Assembly: GCF_019443745.1 (NCBI RefSeq)
Contig: NZ_CP050948.1
Coordinates: 496,001 to 560,000, forward strand
Direction: 5' to 3'
Source: Iamia sp. SCSIO 61187
GTDB lineage: Bacteria > Actinomycetota > Acidimicrobiia > Acidimicrobiales > Iamiaceae
DNA: 64,000 bases
Below, in pieces: positions 40,514-48,854 of the stretch; position 1 is the stretch's first letter; every line of letters begins with the position of its first letter. The notes under the pieces were generated by a model. It was not told the origin of the DNA. It was given only the letters and a program-made list of their open reading frames with translations, and searched no databases. A program made the position numbers and the translations under genes.

Positions 40514-40999
40514 GTGGCTGGTGACCTCCCCTTCGACCCGATCGAGGAGGCCGACCGGCAGTGGCGGGCCCACGGGTGGGGCGCCGCGGCCCCGGGCATG
40601 GGCGTCGTCACCTCGGTCATGCGGGCCCAGCAGGTCCTGCTGGCCCGGGCCGACGCCGTGCTCGGGGCGTTCGGGCTCACGTTCGCCCGGTTCGAGGTCC
40701 TGACGCTGCTGTCGTTCACCCGCGAGGGCCGCCTGCCCATGGGCAGGCTCGGCGCCCGGCTCCAGGTCCACCCGGCCAGCGTCACCAGCGCCGTCGACCG
40801 CCTGGAGCGCCAGGGCTTCGTCCGCCGGGAGCCGCACCCCACCGACGGACGGACGACCCTCGCCGTCCTGACCGACGAGGGCCGTGCGGTCGCCGCCGCT
40901 GCGGCCCAGCGCCTCAACGGCGACCTGTTCGAGACCCTCGACCTCACCGAGCCCGAGGCCGTCACCCTCTTCGCCCTCCTCGCCCGCCTCCGCTCCTGA
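40514..40999 (+). CDS. MarR family transcriptional regulator
   Basis: A 161-residue winged-helix regulator. The core is MGRLGARLQVHPASVTSAVDRLERQGFVRREPHPTDGRTTLAVLT (about residues 80-124), including the wing DGRTT. N- and C-terminal helices form the dimer interface. GTG 40514 follows TACCGT by 6 nt, consistent with leaderless translation. It is not divergent from any gene, so its target may be itself or the downstream fatty-acid genes. A 29-31-bp palindrome follows in the convergent gap. Confidence 0.9.
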   Translation: MAGDLPFDPIEEADRQWRAHGWGAAAPGMGVVTSVMRAQQVLLARADAVLGAFGLTFARFEVLTLLSFTREGRLPMGRLGARLQVHPASVTSAVDRLERQGFVRREPHPTDGRTTLAVLTDEGRAVAAAAAQRLNGDLFETLDLTEPEAVTLFALLARLRS

Positions 41000-41017
41000 C
41001 GACCGGTCGTCCGCTCC

Positions 41018-41046
41018 CCACGGATGGTGCCAGGCACCTTCCGTGG
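41018..41046. repeat. 31-bp palindrome family, copy 3
   Basis: The arms CCACGGATGGTGCC and GGCACCTTCCGTGG flank a central A. One position (T opposite T) does not pair. The outermost pair of the 31-bp form is lost. It lies in the convergent gap between MarR and a small hypothetical gene. Confidence 0.82.
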
Positions 41047-41109
41047 CTGACCGATCGGCGACGGTGTCCGAGGCCCGTACCGTCGCACCCGACGTCCGGG
41101 AGGCCGGCG

Positions 41110-41310
41110 TCAGGCGGTGCGGAGGACGAGGGAGAAGGCGCCCTCGCCGCGCATGGCGAAGGCGACGGCGCTGACGGCCTCGGTGGTCACGACCCCGTCG
41201 TCGCCCACGCGCTCGACGACGATGGCGGTCTCGTCGGGGACCGAGTCGGTGAGGAACGCCCGGAGCAGGCCGGCGGTGATCAGCGGCGGGGTGGTCGGGA
41301 GGGCGGACAT
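41110..41310 (-). CDS. small hypothetical protein
   Basis: A 66-residue protein starting MSALPTTPPLITAGLL. The C-terminal half has alternating hydrophobic strands (AIVVERVGDDGVVTT, VSAVAFAMRGEGAFSLVL). I do not recognise it. It lies 56 bp downstream of another small gene on the same strand, and the two may form a unit. No clear ribosome-binding site was seen. Coding status is supported by codon third-position G/C and a compact, structured sequence, but is not certain. Confidence 0.5.
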   Translation of the reverse strand: MSALPTTPPLITAGLLRAFLTDSVPDETAIVVERVGDDGVVTTEAVSAVAFAMRGEGAFSLVLRTA

Positions 41311-41366
41311 GGCCGAACCATCGGTCCGGGTCGCCGCCGCATGAGCCCGGCGTCCGCGGCGGGAGG

Positions 41367-41711
41367 TCAGCCCACCGGACCGGCGTCGTAGGTGCTGTGG
41401 ACCAGCGCCTGCAGATCGGTGAACAGCTGCTCGCTGGCGTCGGCGACGACGGTGGCCCGGGCGGCCATGGCGGCGAGGCCCTGGTCGCTCATCAGCCAGG
41501 CGACGCAGGCCTTGGCCGCCGCGGTGCTGGGGACCTCGGCGACGAGCAGGCGGCCCTCGACCCGGAGGGGCCGGTCGGTGCCCTCGACCGACGGCCAGGC
41601 CTGGATCAGCTCGGTCTCGAGCTCGTCGGGGGCCCGGGTCAGCGAGAACCCCAGGACGATGGCGGAGCTCTGGTACCGCACGTACTCGATGTCGCGCACC
41701 TCGAGGGTCAT
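41367..41711 (-). CDS. hypothetical protein divergent from icmF
   Basis: A 114-residue protein starting MTLEVRDIEYVRYQSSAIVLGFSL. It has mixed alpha/beta character and no membrane segment or known motif that I can identify. GTG 41738 is an in-frame alternative start. It is divergent from icmF, with 113 bp between the starts that hold the icmF promoter palindrome. It may be controlled by the same operator. Function unknown. Confidence 0.6.
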   Translation of the reverse strand: MTLEVRDIEYVRYQSSAIVLGFSLTRAPDELETELIQAWPSVEGTDRPLRVEGRLLVAEVPSTAAAKACVAWLMSDQGLAAMAARATVVADASEQLFTDLQALVHSTYDAGPVG

Positions 41712-41788
41712 GGGCCCCCATCGGCGGGCCCGGGTCACCCGTGAGGTCCACCCCGACGGCCCGGCCGGCGCCGCCCCGCCCTGACCCC

Positions 41789-41818
41789 TCGACAGGTAGT
41801 TTGACGTCCAACTAATCT
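41789..41818 (+). promoter_or_regulatory. icmF promoter with an internal 18-bp palindrome
   Basis: The -35 box is TCGACA (41789-41794) and the -10 box TAATCT (41813-41818), with an 18-nt spacer. Between them lies TAGTTTGACGTCCAACTA (41797-41814), palindromic except for one pair. ATG 41825 follows the -10 box by 6 nt, so the mRNA is probably leaderless. The palindrome is well placed as a TetR- or MarR-type operator. Confidence 0.75.
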
Positions 41819-41824
41819 GGGCCG

Positions 41825-44800
41825 ATGCCCTCGCCCGACCTGCACCGCCCGGTCCACCCGGTGCGGTTCGTCACCGCCGCCAGCCTGTTCGACGGCCACG
41901 ACGCCTCGATCAACATCATGCGCCGGATCCTCCAGAGCCAGGGCGCCGAGGTCGTCCACCTGGGCCACGACCGCTCCGTCGAGGAGGTCGTGACCGCGGC
42001 CGTGCAGGAGGACGTCCAGGGCGTCGCCGTCAGCTCCTACCAGGGCGGCCACGTCGAGTACTTCCAGTACCTCCACGACCTGCTGCACGAGCGGGGCGCC
42101 GGGCACGTCAAGGTCTTCGGCGGGGGCGGCGGGACCATCGTCGCCGACGAGATCGCCCAGCTCCACGCCTACGGCATCACCCGGATCTTCTCCCCCCACG
42201 ACGGCCAGGCCATGGGCCTCCCGGCGATGATCAACCACCTCGTGCGCGAGGCCGACGTCGACCTGGCGGCCCAGGCGCCCAGCAGCCTCGACGCCCTCCT
42301 CGGCGGCGACAGCGCCGCCCTCGCCCGGGTCATCACCTGCCTCGAGGGCGACACGCTGGCCACGACGCTCACGGCCGAGCTCCGCGCCGCGGCCGAGAGC
42401 CGGGCCGTCCCCGTGCTCGGCATCACCGGCACCGGCGGGTCGGGGAAGTCGAGCCTCACCGACGAGCTGGTGCGACGGTTCCGCCTCGACCACGAGGACA
42501 AGCTCCGCATCGCCGTGATCGCCATCGACCCGACCCGGCGCAAGGGCGGCGGCGCCCTGCTCGGCGATCGCATCCGCATGAGCTCGATCGACCCGGCGAC
42601 GGTGTACTTCCGGTCGCTGGCCACCCGCACCGCCGGGGCGGTCGTGCCCGAGGCGCTCGACGACATCGTGGCCGCGACCAAGGCGTGGGGCGCCGACGTG
42701 GTCCTCGTCGAGACTCCGGGCATCGGCCAGGGCGACGCCGCCATCGTCGACCACTGCGACCTGGCCCTCTACGTCATGACGCCCGAGTTCGGCGCCGCCA
42801 GCCAGCTGGAGAAGATCGACATGCTCGACTTCGCCGACGTCGTCGCCATCAACAAGTTCGACCGGCGGGGCGGCGAGGACGCCCGGCGCGACGTGGGCCG
42901 CCAGATGGTGCGCACCACCGAGTCGTTCGGGTCGCAGCCGGCCGACATGCCCGTGTTCGGCACCGTCGCCAGCCGCTTCAACGACGACGGCGTGACCGCG
43001 CTGTACCAGGAGCTGAGCCGGCGCCTGGTCGACCACGGCCTGGTCCTGCCGGCGGGGGGCGGGGCGCTCGCGCCGGTCGACGTCAAGGTCAGCTCGGCCG
43101 ACACCGCCATCGTGCCCCCGGCTCGGGTCCGCTACCTGGCCGAGGTGGCCGAGGCCGTCCGGTCCCACCACGCCCGCACCGCCGAGCAGGCGGCCGCCGC
43201 CCGCCAGCGCCAGGCGGTGCGCTCGGTGCGGGCCCTCGTCCAGGAGCAGGGCGGCGACGAGGAGGCGGCCGGCCTGCCCGCCCTCGAGGAGGCGGCCGAC
43301 GGGCGCCTCGACGCCGAGTCCCGGGCCCTCCTGGACGGGTGGCCGGCCACCGTCGAGGCCTACTCGGGTGACGAGCACACCGTCACGATCCGCGACCGGG
43401 AGATCACGACGCAGCTGACCCGTGAGTCGCTGTCGGGCACCAAGGTGCCGCGGGTCGCGCTGCCCCGCACCACCGACGAGGGCGACCTGCTGCGGTTCCT
43501 CCGGGAGGAGAACCTGCCCGGGCGGTACCCGTTCACGGCGGGGGTGTTCCCCTTCAAGCGCGACGGCGAGCGGCCGGCGCGGATGTTCGCCGGCGAGGGC
43601 GACGCCTTCCGCACCAACCGACGGTTCCACCTTCTCTCCGAGGGCCAGCCCGCGACCCGCCTCTCCACCGCCTTCGACTCGGTGACGCTCTACGGCTTCG
43701 ACCCGGACCTCCGGCCCGACATCTACGGCAAGGTCGGCAACGCCGGCGTGAGCGTCGCCACCCTCGATGACATGAAGGTCCTCTTCGACGGGTTCGACCT
43801 GTGCGACCCCACGACGTCGGTGTCGATGACCATCAACGGCCCGGCCCCCACGATCCTGGCCATGTTCCTGAACACGGCGATCGACCAGCGCCTCGACGCC
43901 TTCACCGCCGAGCACGGGCGGGAGCCCACCGACGAGGAGGCGGCCGAGGTCCGGGCCTTCGTGCTCGGGAACGTCCGTGGCACCGTGCAGGCCGACATCT
44001 TGAAGGAGGACCAGGGCCAGAACACCTGCATCTTCTCCACCGAGTTCGCCCTCGGGATGATGGCCGACGTCCAGGAGTGGTTCGTCGAGCAGCAGGTGCG
44101 GAACTTCTACAGCGTCTCCATCTCCGGCTACCACATCGCCGAGGCGGGCGCGAACCCCATCAGCCAGCTGGCCTTCACCCTCGCCAACGGGCTCACCTAC
44201 GTCGAGGCCTACCTGGCCCGGGGGATGGACGTCGACAGCTTCGCCCCCAACCTGTCGTTCTTCTTCAGCAACGGCATGGACCCGGAGTACACGGTCATCG
44301 GTCGGGTGGCCCGCCGCATCTGGGCCATCGCCATGCGCGACCGCTACGGCGCCGACGAGCGCAGCCAGAAGCTCAAGTACCACGTGCAGACCTCGGGCCG
44401 GTCGCTCCACGCCCAGGAGATGGCCTTCAACGACATCCGCACCACGCTCCAGGCCCTCATCGCCATCTACGACAACTGCAACAGCCTCCACACCAACGCC
44501 TACGACGAGGCCGTCACCACGCCCACCGCCGAGTCGGTCCGCCGGGCCCTGGCGATCCAGCTGGTCATCAACGAGGAGTGGGGCCTGGCCCTGAACGAGA
44601 ACCCCAACCAGGGGTCGTTCATCGTCGAGGAGCTCACCGACCTGGTCGAGGAGGCGGTGCTGGCCGAGTTCGACCGCATCGCCGAGCGCGGCGGCGTCCT
44701 CGGCGCCATGGAGACCGGCTACCAGCGCGGCCGCATCCAGGACGAGTCGATGCTGTACGAGACCCGCAAGCACGACGGCTCGCTGCCGCTGATCGGCGTC

Positions 44801-45082
44801 AACACCTTCCTCCCGCCCGAGGGGTCCGACGACGAGGCGGCGCGGGAGGTCGCCCTGCAGCGCTCGACCGACGAGGAGAAGCGGTCCCAGCTCGCGCGGC
44901 TGGCCGACTTCCAGTCCCGCCACGCGGGTGAGCGGGAGGCGGCGCTGGCCCGCCTGCGCGACGCCGCCCTCGCCGGAGAGAACCTCTTCGCCGTGCTGAT
45001 GGACGCGGTCCGATCGTGCTCCCTGGGTGAGATCACCCACACCCTGTTCGACGTCGGGGGCCGCTACCGCCGCAACGTCTGA
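41825..45082 (+). CDS. icmF: fused isobutyryl-CoA mutase IcmF
   Basis: A 1085-residue adenosylcobalamin enzyme interconverting isobutyryl- and n-butyryl-CoA, with an internal G-protein chaperone. Order: cobalamin-binding domain with the lower-ligand His25 in LFDGHDASIN; MeaB-like GTPase with P-loop GTGGSGKSS (about residue 201) and NKFDRRGGEDA; then the large acyl-CoA mutase TIM barrel (about 520-1085) with SMTINGPAPTILAMF. The length matches IcmF (about 1090). This fused order separates it from methylmalonyl-CoA mutase. Transcription starts next to its ATG. No MCM-specific epimerase is adjacent. It probably serves branched-chain or isobutyrate metabolism. Confidence 0.96.
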   Translation: MPSPDLHRPVHPVRFVTAASLFDGHDASINIMRRILQSQGAEVVHLGHDRSVEEVVTAAVQEDVQGVAVSSYQGGHVEYFQYLHDLLHERGAGHVKVFGGGGGTIVADEIAQLHAYGITRIFSPHDGQAMGLPAMINHLVREADVDLAAQAPSSLDALLGGDSAALARVITCLEGDTLATTLTAELRAAAESRAVPVLGITGTGGSGKSSLTDELVRRFRLDHEDKLRIAVIAIDPTRRKGGGALLGDRIRMSSIDPATVYFRSLATRTAGAVVPEALDDIVAATKAWGADVVLVETPGIGQGDAAIVDHCDLALYVMTPEFGAASQLEKIDMLDFADVVAINKFDRRGGEDARRDVGRQMVRTTESFGSQPADMPVFGTVASRFNDDGVTALYQELSRRLVDHGLVLPAGGGALAPVDVKVSSADTAIVPPARVRYLAEVAEAVRSHHARTAEQAAAARQRQAVRSVRALVQEQGGDEEAAGLPALEEAADGRLDAESRALLDGWPATVEAYSGDEHTVTIRDREITTQLTRESLSGTKVPRVALPRTTDEGDLLRFLREENLPGRYPFTAGVFPFKRDGERPARMFAGEGDAFRTNRRFHLLSEGQPATRLSTAFDSVTLYGFDPDLRPDIYGKVGNAGVSVATLDDMKVLFDGFDLCDPTTSVSMTINGPAPTILAMFLNTAIDQRLDAFTAEHGREPTDEEAAEVRAFVLGNVRGTVQADILKEDQGQNTCIFSTEFALGMMADVQEWFVEQQVRNFYSVSISGYHIAEAGANPISQLAFTLANGLTYVEAYLARGMDVDSFAPNLSFFFSNGMDPEYTVIGRVARRIWAIAMRDRYGADERSQKLKYHVQTSGRSLHAQEMAFNDIRTTLQALIAIYDNCNSLHTNAYDEAVTTPTAESVRRALAIQLVINEEWGLALNENPNQGSFIVEELTDLVEEAVLAEFDRIAERGGVLGAMETGYQRGRIQDESMLYETRKHDGSLPLIGVNTFLPPEGSDDEAAREVALQRSTDEEKRSQLARLADFQSRHAGEREAALARLRDAALAGENLFAVLMDAVRSCSLGEITHTLFDVGGRYRRNV

Positions 45083-45147
45083 GGCCCGCCGGACAGACCC
45101 CGGTCATCGCGTCGGGGACCGGTCGTGCGCTGTGGGACCATCGGACG

Positions 45148-47880
45148 ATGCTGCGCCCCGGCCCTTCGCCCGACGAGGGCCCCCCGGCGCTGCGCGACGA
45201 CATCCGCCGCCTCGGCGCCCAGCTGGGCGCCACCCTCACCCGCCAGGAGGGGGCGGACTTCCTCGCCCTCGTCGAGGAGGTGCGCGCCGCGGCCAAGGCG
45301 GTGCGGGCCGGCGACGCCCCCGACGACGACCTGCGCGACCGGCTGGCCGCCGTCGACCTGCCGACGGCGATCCGCCTGGCCCGGGCCTTCTCGTCGTACT
45401 TCCACCTGGCGAACCTGGCCGAGCAGGTCCACCGCGAGGGGGCGCCGGTGCCGACCGGACCCCCGGGCCTCCCGTTCGTCCCGCCCCCGATCACCTCGGC
45501 GCCCACGGCCGCCGAGCGGACCCGGGCCCTGGAGGCGCTTGACGTCCGCCCCGTCTTCACCGCCCACCCCACCGAGGCGTCGCGGCGGTCGGTCACCTAC
45601 AAGCGCCGCCAGATCGCCGACCTGCTGACGGCCCGGGCCGACCCCCGGGCGACCGACGACGACCGTCGGCGCATCGACCGCCACATCGGTGAGGTCATCG
45701 AGCTGCTGTGGCAGACCGACGAGCTGCGGCGGCAGCGGCCCACGCCGGTCGACGAGGCGGGGGGCGTGCTCGACCTCCTCGACGGCATGGTGCCGGTGGT
45801 GGGGCCCCTCCTCGAGGCCTTCGCCGAGCGGGTGGCGCTGAGCGGCACGCCCGCCCCGCCGACGCAGCGACCGCTGCGGTTCGGGACCTGGGTGGGCGGC
45901 GACCGCGACGGCAACCCGAACGTCACGCCCGAGATCACCCGCGAGGTGCTCGACCGCCAGCGCCAGCGGGGCCTGGCCCTCGCCGTCCGGGGCATCGACG
46001 TCCTCCTGCGCGAGCTGTCGGTCTCGTCCCGCATCGTCGGCCACACCGAGGAGCTGGCGGACCTGCTGGCCCGCGACGCCGAGGCCCTGCCCGACGTGCA
46101 CCGCCGCTTCGGCGAGCTGAACGCCCAGGAGCCGTACCGGCTGGCCCTGTCGGGCATGCGCGCCCGGCTGGAGGCGGCGAGCGAGGGCGTCGTGCCGCCC
46201 GGCTACCGGCGGTCGTCGGAGCTGGTCGACGACCTCATGGTGCTGCGGCGGTCGCTGCTGGCCAACCGGGGTGAGGTCCTCGCCCGGGGCCCGCTCGACC
46301 GGGCCATCCGCACCCTCGTCGCCTTCGGGTTCACCATGGCGACGATGGACGTCCGCGAGGACGCCCGGGTCCACCACGAGGTCATCGGCGCCCTGCTCGA
46401 CCGGTCGGGTGGCGACGGCCCCGCCTACGGCGACCTCGACCGGCCCGCCCGGTCGGCGCGCCTGGCCGCCCTGCTGGAGGAGGCCCGCCCGCTGGCCCCG
46501 GCGGGGGCGGTCCTGGAGGAGAGGCTGGCCCGCACCCGGGACCTGTTCACCGTGATCGCCACGGCCATCGAGCGGGACGGGCCGGAGGCGATCGAGAGCT
46601 ACATCATCTCCATGGCCGACGATGCCGACGACGTCCTCGCCGTCGCCGTGCTCGCCGTCGACGCCGGCCTCGTCGACCTCCCCGGCGGGGTCGCCCGGCT
46701 CGGCGTCGTCCCCCTGTTCGAGACCATCGACTCCCTCGTCCGGGCCGGCGAGGTGCTCGACCGGCTGCTGTCGTGCCCGCCCTACCGGCGGCTGGTGGCC
46801 CTGCGCGGCGACGCCCAGGAGGTGATGCTCGGCTACTCGGACTCCAACAAGGTCGGGGGCACGATCACCTCGCGGTGGCAGATCCACCGGGCCATGCGGG
46901 AGCTGCGGGACGTCGCCGCCCGCCACGGTGTGCGGCTCACCCTGTTCCACGGCCGGGGCGGCACCGCCGGGCGGGGCGGGGGCCCGACGGCGGAGGCGAT
47001 CCTGGCCGAGCCCTTCGGGGTCCTCCAGGGCGCCATCAAGATCACCGAGCAGGGCGAGGTCATCTCCGACAAGTACGCCACCGACCCCATCGCCGACCGC
47101 AACCTGCGCCTGACCCTGGGCGCGGTCCTGCGGGCCACGTTGTTCCACACCGAGTCCCGGGTCGACCCCGGCCAGCTGGCCCGGTGGGACGGGGTGATGG
47201 ACGTGGTGTCCGACGCGGCTCAGGCCGCGTACCGGGACCTGGTCGACGACCCGTCGCTCGTCGCCTACTTCCTGGCGTCCACGCCGGTCGACGAGCTGGG
47301 GTCGCTCAACATCGGGTCCCGTCCGGCCCGCCGTGGCGGTGGGGGCGCGGCCGGTGCCGACCTGTCGGACCTGCGGGCCATCCCGTGGGTCTTCGGCTGG
47401 ACCCAGACCCGCCAGAACGTGCCCGGCTGGTACGGCGTCGGGGCCGGGCTGGCCGCGGCGCGGGAGGCCGGTCACGGCGACGAGCTGGCCGAGATGGCCC
47501 GGTCGTGGCCGTTCTTCGCCGACGTGCTGTCGAACGTCGAGATGGTGCTGGCCAAGACCGACCTCGGCATCGCCTCGCGCTACGTCGACGCCCTCGTGCC
47601 GGCCGAGCACCAGCGGCTGCTCGACGTGATCCGGGCCGAGCACGAGCGGACCTGCGCCGAGGTGCTGGCGGTGCTCGACGTCGACGAGCTGCTCGCCGGC
47701 CGGCCCGGCCTGCGCCGGACCCTCAGCGTGCGCGACACCTACCTCGACCCCCTCCACGTCCTCCAGGTCGAGCTCCTGGGCCGGTGGCGGGCGGCGGGCG
47801 ACGCCGCCGACGGCACCCTCCAGCGGGCCCTGCTCCTGACCATCAACGGCATCGCCAACGGCCTCCGCAACACCGGCTGA
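45148..47880 (+). CDS. ppc: phosphoenolpyruvate carboxylase
   Basis: A 910-residue enzyme carboxylating PEP to oxaloacetate, an anaplerotic step. Family signatures are complete: the catalytic His in FTAHPTEASRRSV (about residue 140), GGDRDGNPNVT (about 252), LGYSDSNKVGG (about 563), FHGRGGTAGRGGGP (about 602), WVFGWTQTRQNVPGWYG (about 748), and the C-terminal LTINGIANGLRNTG with the tetrapeptide-like end RNTG. ATG 45148 follows GACCAT by 6 nt, so it is probably leaderless. It lies 65 bp after icmF and may be separately transcribed. A palindrome follows in the convergent gap. Confidence 0.97.
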   Translation: MLRPGPSPDEGPPALRDDIRRLGAQLGATLTRQEGADFLALVEEVRAAAKAVRAGDAPDDDLRDRLAAVDLPTAIRLARAFSSYFHLANLAEQVHREGAPVPTGPPGLPFVPPPITSAPTAAERTRALEALDVRPVFTAHPTEASRRSVTYKRRQIADLLTARADPRATDDDRRRIDRHIGEVIELLWQTDELRRQRPTPVDEAGGVLDLLDGMVPVVGPLLEAFAERVALSGTPAPPTQRPLRFGTWVGGDRDGNPNVTPEITREVLDRQRQRGLALAVRGIDVLLRELSVSSRIVGHTEELADLLARDAEALPDVHRRFGELNAQEPYRLALSGMRARLEAASEGVVPPGYRRSSELVDDLMVLRRSLLANRGEVLARGPLDRAIRTLVAFGFTMATMDVREDARVHHEVIGALLDRSGGDGPAYGDLDRPARSARLAALLEEARPLAPAGAVLEERLARTRDLFTVIATAIERDGPEAIESYIISMADDADDVLAVAVLAVDAGLVDLPGGVARLGVVPLFETIDSLVRAGEVLDRLLSCPPYRRLVALRGDAQEVMLGYSDSNKVGGTITSRWQIHRAMRELRDVAARHGVRLTLFHGRGGTAGRGGGPTAEAILAEPFGVLQGAIKITEQGEVISDKYATDPIADRNLRLTLGAVLRATLFHTESRVDPGQLARWDGVMDVVSDAAQAAYRDLVDDPSLVAYFLASTPVDELGSLNIGSRPARRGGGGAAGADLSDLRAIPWVFGWTQTRQNVPGWYGVGAGLAAAREAGHGDELAEMARSWPFFADVLSNVEMVLAKTDLGIASRYVDALVPAEHQRLLDVIRAEHERTCAEVLAVLDVDELLAGRPGLRRTLSVRDTYLDPLHVLQVELLGRWRAAGDAADGTLQRALLLTINGIANGLRNTG

Positions 47881-47891
47881 GGCCGAGATGA

Positions 47892-47922
47892 GCCACGGAC
47901 GGTGCCAGGCACCTTCCGTGGC
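47892..47922. repeat. 31-bp palindrome family, copy 4
   Basis: The arms GCCACGGACGGTGCC and GGCACCTTCCGTGGC flank a central A, with one unpaired position. It fills the convergent gap between ppc and an LLM gene. Confidence 0.85.
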
Positions 47923-47924
47923 GG

Positions 47925-48824
47925 TCAGGCGAGGGAGAAGGCGGCGCTCAGGTCGCGCCAGGTCTGGACGGGGACGTCCGTGGCGCCGTCGATGACCTGG
48001 ATGCAGACGTGGTCGGCGCCGGCGTCGAGGTGGGCCTGGACCCGGGCCACGACGTCGTCCATCGAGCCCCACGCCACGATGTGGTCGACGAGGCGGTCGC
48101 TGCCGGCCTCGGCGAAGTCCTCGTCGGTGAACGACGGGTCCATGCGCTGGATGTTGCCCTTGTAGTTGGGCAGGCCGGTGTAGATCCGGGTGTGGCTGCG
48201 GGCCTTCTCGCGGGCGCTCGTCGGGTCGGTGTCGAGCACGACGGCCTGCTCGACGGCGAGCAGCCTGTCCGGGCCGAGCGCCGCGCGGGCCAGGGCCGTG
48301 TGCTCGGGCGGGACGAAGTACGGGTGGGCGCCGTCGGCCTGGTCGCGGGCCAGCTCCAGCATCTTGGGGCGGAGGGCGGCCAGGACCCGACGGGGCGGCG
48401 AGGTGGGCTCGGCCGCGAAGAAGAGCCCCTTGTCCATCGCTGCGAGGTACTCCTTCATGGCCGAGTAGGGCTTGGAGTAGTCGTGGCCCCGGATGCCCTC
48501 GACCATGGGCTGGTGGCTGACGCCCAGCCCGAGCAGGAACCGGTCGGGGTAGGCCTCGGTGAGCGTCTTGTGGGCGGCGCCGGCGGCCATGGGGTCGCGG
48601 GCCCAGATCGAGGCGATGCCGGTGGCCACGACGATGTCGGTCCCGCCCCGCAGCAGGAGGGCGGCGCTGGTGAACGCCTCTCGCCCCACGGCCTCGGGCG
48701 TCCAGACGGCACCGAAGCCGAGCTCGTCGAGCTCGTCGACGTGCTCGACCGCCTGGCCGGACGGGACCAGGTCGAGCTGGAACTGCCAGATGCCGATGCG
48801 TCCGATGTCGACGGGGGGAGCCAT
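47925..48824 (-). CDS. LLM class F420-dependent oxidoreductase
   Basis: A 299-residue TIM-barrel enzyme. DIGRIGIWQFQLDLVPSGQAVEHVDELDELGFGAVWTPEAVG opens the barrel, IVVATGIASIWARDP (about residue 70) and LLGLGVSH (about 105) follow. The pattern resembles the MSMEG_4141-like F420 subfamily. ATG 48824 follows TACGGT by 6 nt on this strand. Its promoter contains an 18-bp perfect palindrome that also overlaps the stop of the upstream LLM gene. The two LLM genes are therefore neighbours but separately controlled. Substrate unknown. Confidence 0.86.
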   Translation of the reverse strand: MAPPVDIGRIGIWQFQLDLVPSGQAVEHVDELDELGFGAVWTPEAVGREAFTSAALLLRGGTDIVVATGIASIWARDPMAAGAAHKTLTEAYPDRFLLGLGVSHQPMVEGIRGHDYSKPYSAMKEYLAAMDKGLFFAAEPTSPPRRVLAALRPKMLELARDQADGAHPYFVPPEHTALARAALGPDRLLAVEQAVVLDTDPTSAREKARSHTRIYTGLPNYKGNIQRMDPSFTDEDFAEAGSDRLVDHIVAWGSMDDVVARVQAHLDAGADHVCIQVIDGATDVPVQTWRDLSAAFSLA

Positions 48825-48836
48825 CGCCCCACCGTA

Positions 48837-48854
48837 CTTGACCGGCCGGTCAAG
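48837..48854. promoter_or_regulatory. 18-bp perfect palindromic operator between two LLM genes
   Basis: CTTGACCGG and CCGGTCAAG form a palindrome with no spacer. On the minus strand it fills the gap between a -35-like CCTGTC and the -10 box TACGGT (48831-48836). It overlaps the stop codon of the upstream LLM gene. A dimeric repressor is the likely ligand. Confidence 0.75.

Noticed and set aside
41712-41824. Cobalamin riboswitch before icmF
   Set aside because: The gap is only 113 bp, the promoter lies next to the ATG and no B12 box was seen.
41735-45040. Long minus-strand open frame opposite icmF
   Set aside because: The plus strand encodes an unmistakable full-length IcmF; the minus frame has no domain and a skewed His/Gly/Asp composition.
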